Shown: positions 49,738 to 50,544 of the stretch, in pieces
Layout: the number at the start of each line of letters is the position of its first letter
Numbering within the stretch: the stretch's first letter is position 1
NCBI GenBank assembly: GCA_017437745.1
Contig: JAFRYI010000021.1
Span: 1-50,544, forward strand
Length of the DNA stretch: 50,544 bases
From: Bacillota bacterium
GTDB taxonomy: Bacteria > Bacillota > Clostridia > Peptostreptococcales > Anaerovoracaceae
Direction of reading: 5' to 3'
Notes under the pieces: generated by a model
The model's input: the letters and a program-made list of their open reading frames with translations, nothing else
Told to the model about the DNA's origin: nothing
The model's database searches: none
Program-made: the position numbers and the translations under genes

Positions 49738-50160
49738 CTATATCTCTATCAGTTCGTACTCGCGGCTTCCGAATCCCAGATCCGCGGCAGCTTCTATCGT
49801 ATGAACTCCGTGGCGCGATTCCACGCGTTCCAGGAAATGCTTCTGTCCCGGGTCGTTCTTGGCTGCGTAGATAAGGTCTATGCAGGCCTGGTCGATCGCG
49901 ACCGGATCCAGGGAGGCGAGCATGCCTATGTCCTTCATGCACGGATCTTCCGCTACCTCGCAGCAGTCGCAGTCCACGGACAGATTCTTCATCGCGTTTA
50001 TGAAAGCTATGCGGCCGTCGAAATGCCTTACAACGGAAGACGCGGCATCCGCCATTGCTTCGCAGAACGCGTCCTGCTCCGCGTGCAGGACCCAGGTGTC
50101 CATGTTGCTCTCTGTCGCTCCTCCGGAGTGGATCAGAGCCTTGCCCGCCGCGGACATGGA
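49738..50160 (-). pseudogene. 5'-truncated DUF362 protein gene
   Basis: The frame encodes only the C-terminal ~140 residues of a DUF362 protein: AAGKALIHSGG, INAMKNLSVDCDCCEVAEDP, GMLASLDPVAIDQACIDLIY, SRHGVHTIEAA and the GSREYELIEI end. Full DUF362 proteins have about 370 residues, with the first half needed for the fold; here homology stops at about 50160, and the frame beyond gives unrelated residues (open but without a start or match). No ribosome site precedes the ATG at 50157. The break abuts other gene scraps, so this is most likely a decaying gene. Confidence 0.7.
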
Positions 50161-50252
50161 CGATGTTAAGAAGGCAGTAGCGGCAGCGCTGTAATAGACA
50201 GAAAACGTTTCGTATACGGCTGAGACCGGAACGGAAAGTATAGCACATATAA

Positions 50253-50339
50253 TGAAGATCGCAGTTAGATACTACACAAAGACCGGAAATACCAAGAGGC
50301 TGGCAGAGGCAGTTGCCAAAGCCGTCGGAGGCAAATAGA
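50253..50339 (+). pseudogene. Flavodoxin N-terminal fragment
   Basis: ATG 50253 starts a 28-codon frame, MKIAVRYYTKTGNTKRLAEA followed by VAKAVGGK and TAG. This matches the first strand and the phosphate-binding loop (T/S-x-T-G-N-T) of flavodoxin, which normally has ~140 residues or more. It ends abruptly in a stop and is followed by a terminator. No clear ribosome site. A remnant of a flavodoxin gene, perhaps once next to the DUF362 gene. Confidence 0.65.
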
Positions 50340-50376
50340 TGCGCAAAGAAAAAATGCCGGACCGTTAATGTAAAAG

Positions 50377-50407
50377 AAAAGGACCATTCGGAAGAATGGT
50401 CCTTTTT
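50377..50407. terminator. Bidirectional terminator between the flavodoxin scrap and tRNA-Pro
   Basis: AAAAGGACCATTC / GAATGGTCCTTTTT perfect 13-bp stem with short loop; it directly abuts the 3' end of minus-strand tRNA-Pro. Confidence 0.9.
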
Positions 50408-50483
50408 GGTCGGAGTGTCGGGACTTGAACCCGAGGCCTCTTGACCCCCAGTCAAGCACGCTACCAAACTGCGCCACACCCCG
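50407..50483 (-). tRNA. tRNA-Pro (GGG)
   Basis: Minus strand: acceptor CGGGGTG/CACTCCG, anticodon stem CTTGA/TCAAG with loop CTGGGGG, T-arm with GGGTTCAAGTCCC, encoded ACCA. Confidence 0.92.
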
Positions 50484-50487
50484 ATGC

Positions 50488-50544
50488 TGGAGCGGAAGAC
50501 GAGATTCGAACTCGCGACCCTCGCCTTGGCAAGGCGATGCTCTA
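50488..50544 (-). tRNA. tRNA-Gly (GCC), cut by window edge
   Basis: Minus strand, 3' three-quarters of a tRNA: anticodon stem with loop TTGCCAA (anticodon GCC), T-arm GAGTTCGAATCTC, encoded TCCA end. The 5' end lies beyond the window. It is 4 bp upstream of tRNA-Pro, so this is a tRNA cluster. Confidence 0.88.

Noticed and set aside
47861-50479. 872-codon minus-strand open frame over the Pct-like gene and terminators
   Set aside because: It crosses a tRNA, two terminators and the antisense of a clear gene; composition is Arg/Tyr-rich nonsense without domains.

Overview
The window is a 50.5 kb chromosomal stretch of a GC-moderate anaerobic bacterium, most likely a Bacillota/Clostridia amino-acid fermenter; a relative of the Anaerovoracaceae or other Eubacteriales is a guess from gene content only. 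The pointers are a 2-hydroxyacyl-CoA dehydratase/CoA-transferase/acyl-CoA dehydrogenase/EtfBA cluster, an acetogen-type MetF-MetV-RnfC2 module, clostridial ECF-sigma/zf-HC2 and XRE-membrane regulators, AGGAGG-type ribosome binding sites, sigma-A promoters with 17-bp spacers, and a Bacillus-type LexA box. There are no rRNA genes, CRISPR arrays or intact insertion sequences. Eight tRNAs are present, one of them cut by the right edge.

Layout. 1-4.0 kb: HAD hydrolase end, a circularly permuted phosphoglycerate mutase, MgtC-like membrane protein, PfkB kinase, Nudix hydrolase. 4.2-7.8 kb: methylenetetrahydrofolate reductase operon (a MetV-RnfC2 fusion, a second MetV, MetF). 7.9-9.0 kb: radical SAM protein on the minus strand. 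9.3-16.4 kb: seven-gene V-type ATPase operon of the E-DUF2764-A-B-D-I-K kind, with the Na+-site residues in subunit K. 16.5-19.1 kb: a STAS/kinase-like/HATPase fusion and a PHP phosphoesterase. 19.2-20.3 kb: autoregulated MarR protein with a His-rich tail, then two convergent candidate small RNAs. 20.3-23.9 kb: GDPD, macro-domain protein, VWA protein, SOS-controlled small gene. 23.9-26.8 kb: tRNA-Val with duplicated 3' end, XRE-membrane regulator, ECF sigma and anti-sigma. 26.9-33.0 kb: DUF2804, MetY, and a prfC-psuK-psuG operon. 33.1-36.3 kb: nrdR-cmk-PAP2-MFS. 36.3-38.4 kb: a rod-like candidate RNA, HAD hydrolase, flavoprotein and a five-tRNA array. 38.5-41.0 kb: MgtE plus a degenerate kinase/MobA fusion. 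41.0-49.6 kb: the dehydratase/CoA-transferase/ACAD/Etf/Pct cluster. 49.7-50.5 kb: decayed gene pieces and two tRNAs.

How it fits together. The last large cluster reads as a reductive fermentation route. CoA transfer to a 2-hydroxy acid by the CaiB-like enzyme or Pct would be followed by dehydration to the enoyl-CoA, then reduction by the acyl-CoA dehydrogenase with electrons carried by EtfBA. The V-ATPase could couple to a sodium gradient, and the MetV-RnfC2 fusion suggests a flavin/iron-sulfur methylene-THF reductase like the one in acetogens.

The most unusual items are the circular permutation of phosphoglycerate mutase, the MetV-RnfC2 fusion beside a separate MetV, a dehydratase beta subunit that has lost every expected Fe-S cysteine, the single-chain STAS-kinase-HATPase protein, and two unexplained structured intergenic regions that look like RNA genes.
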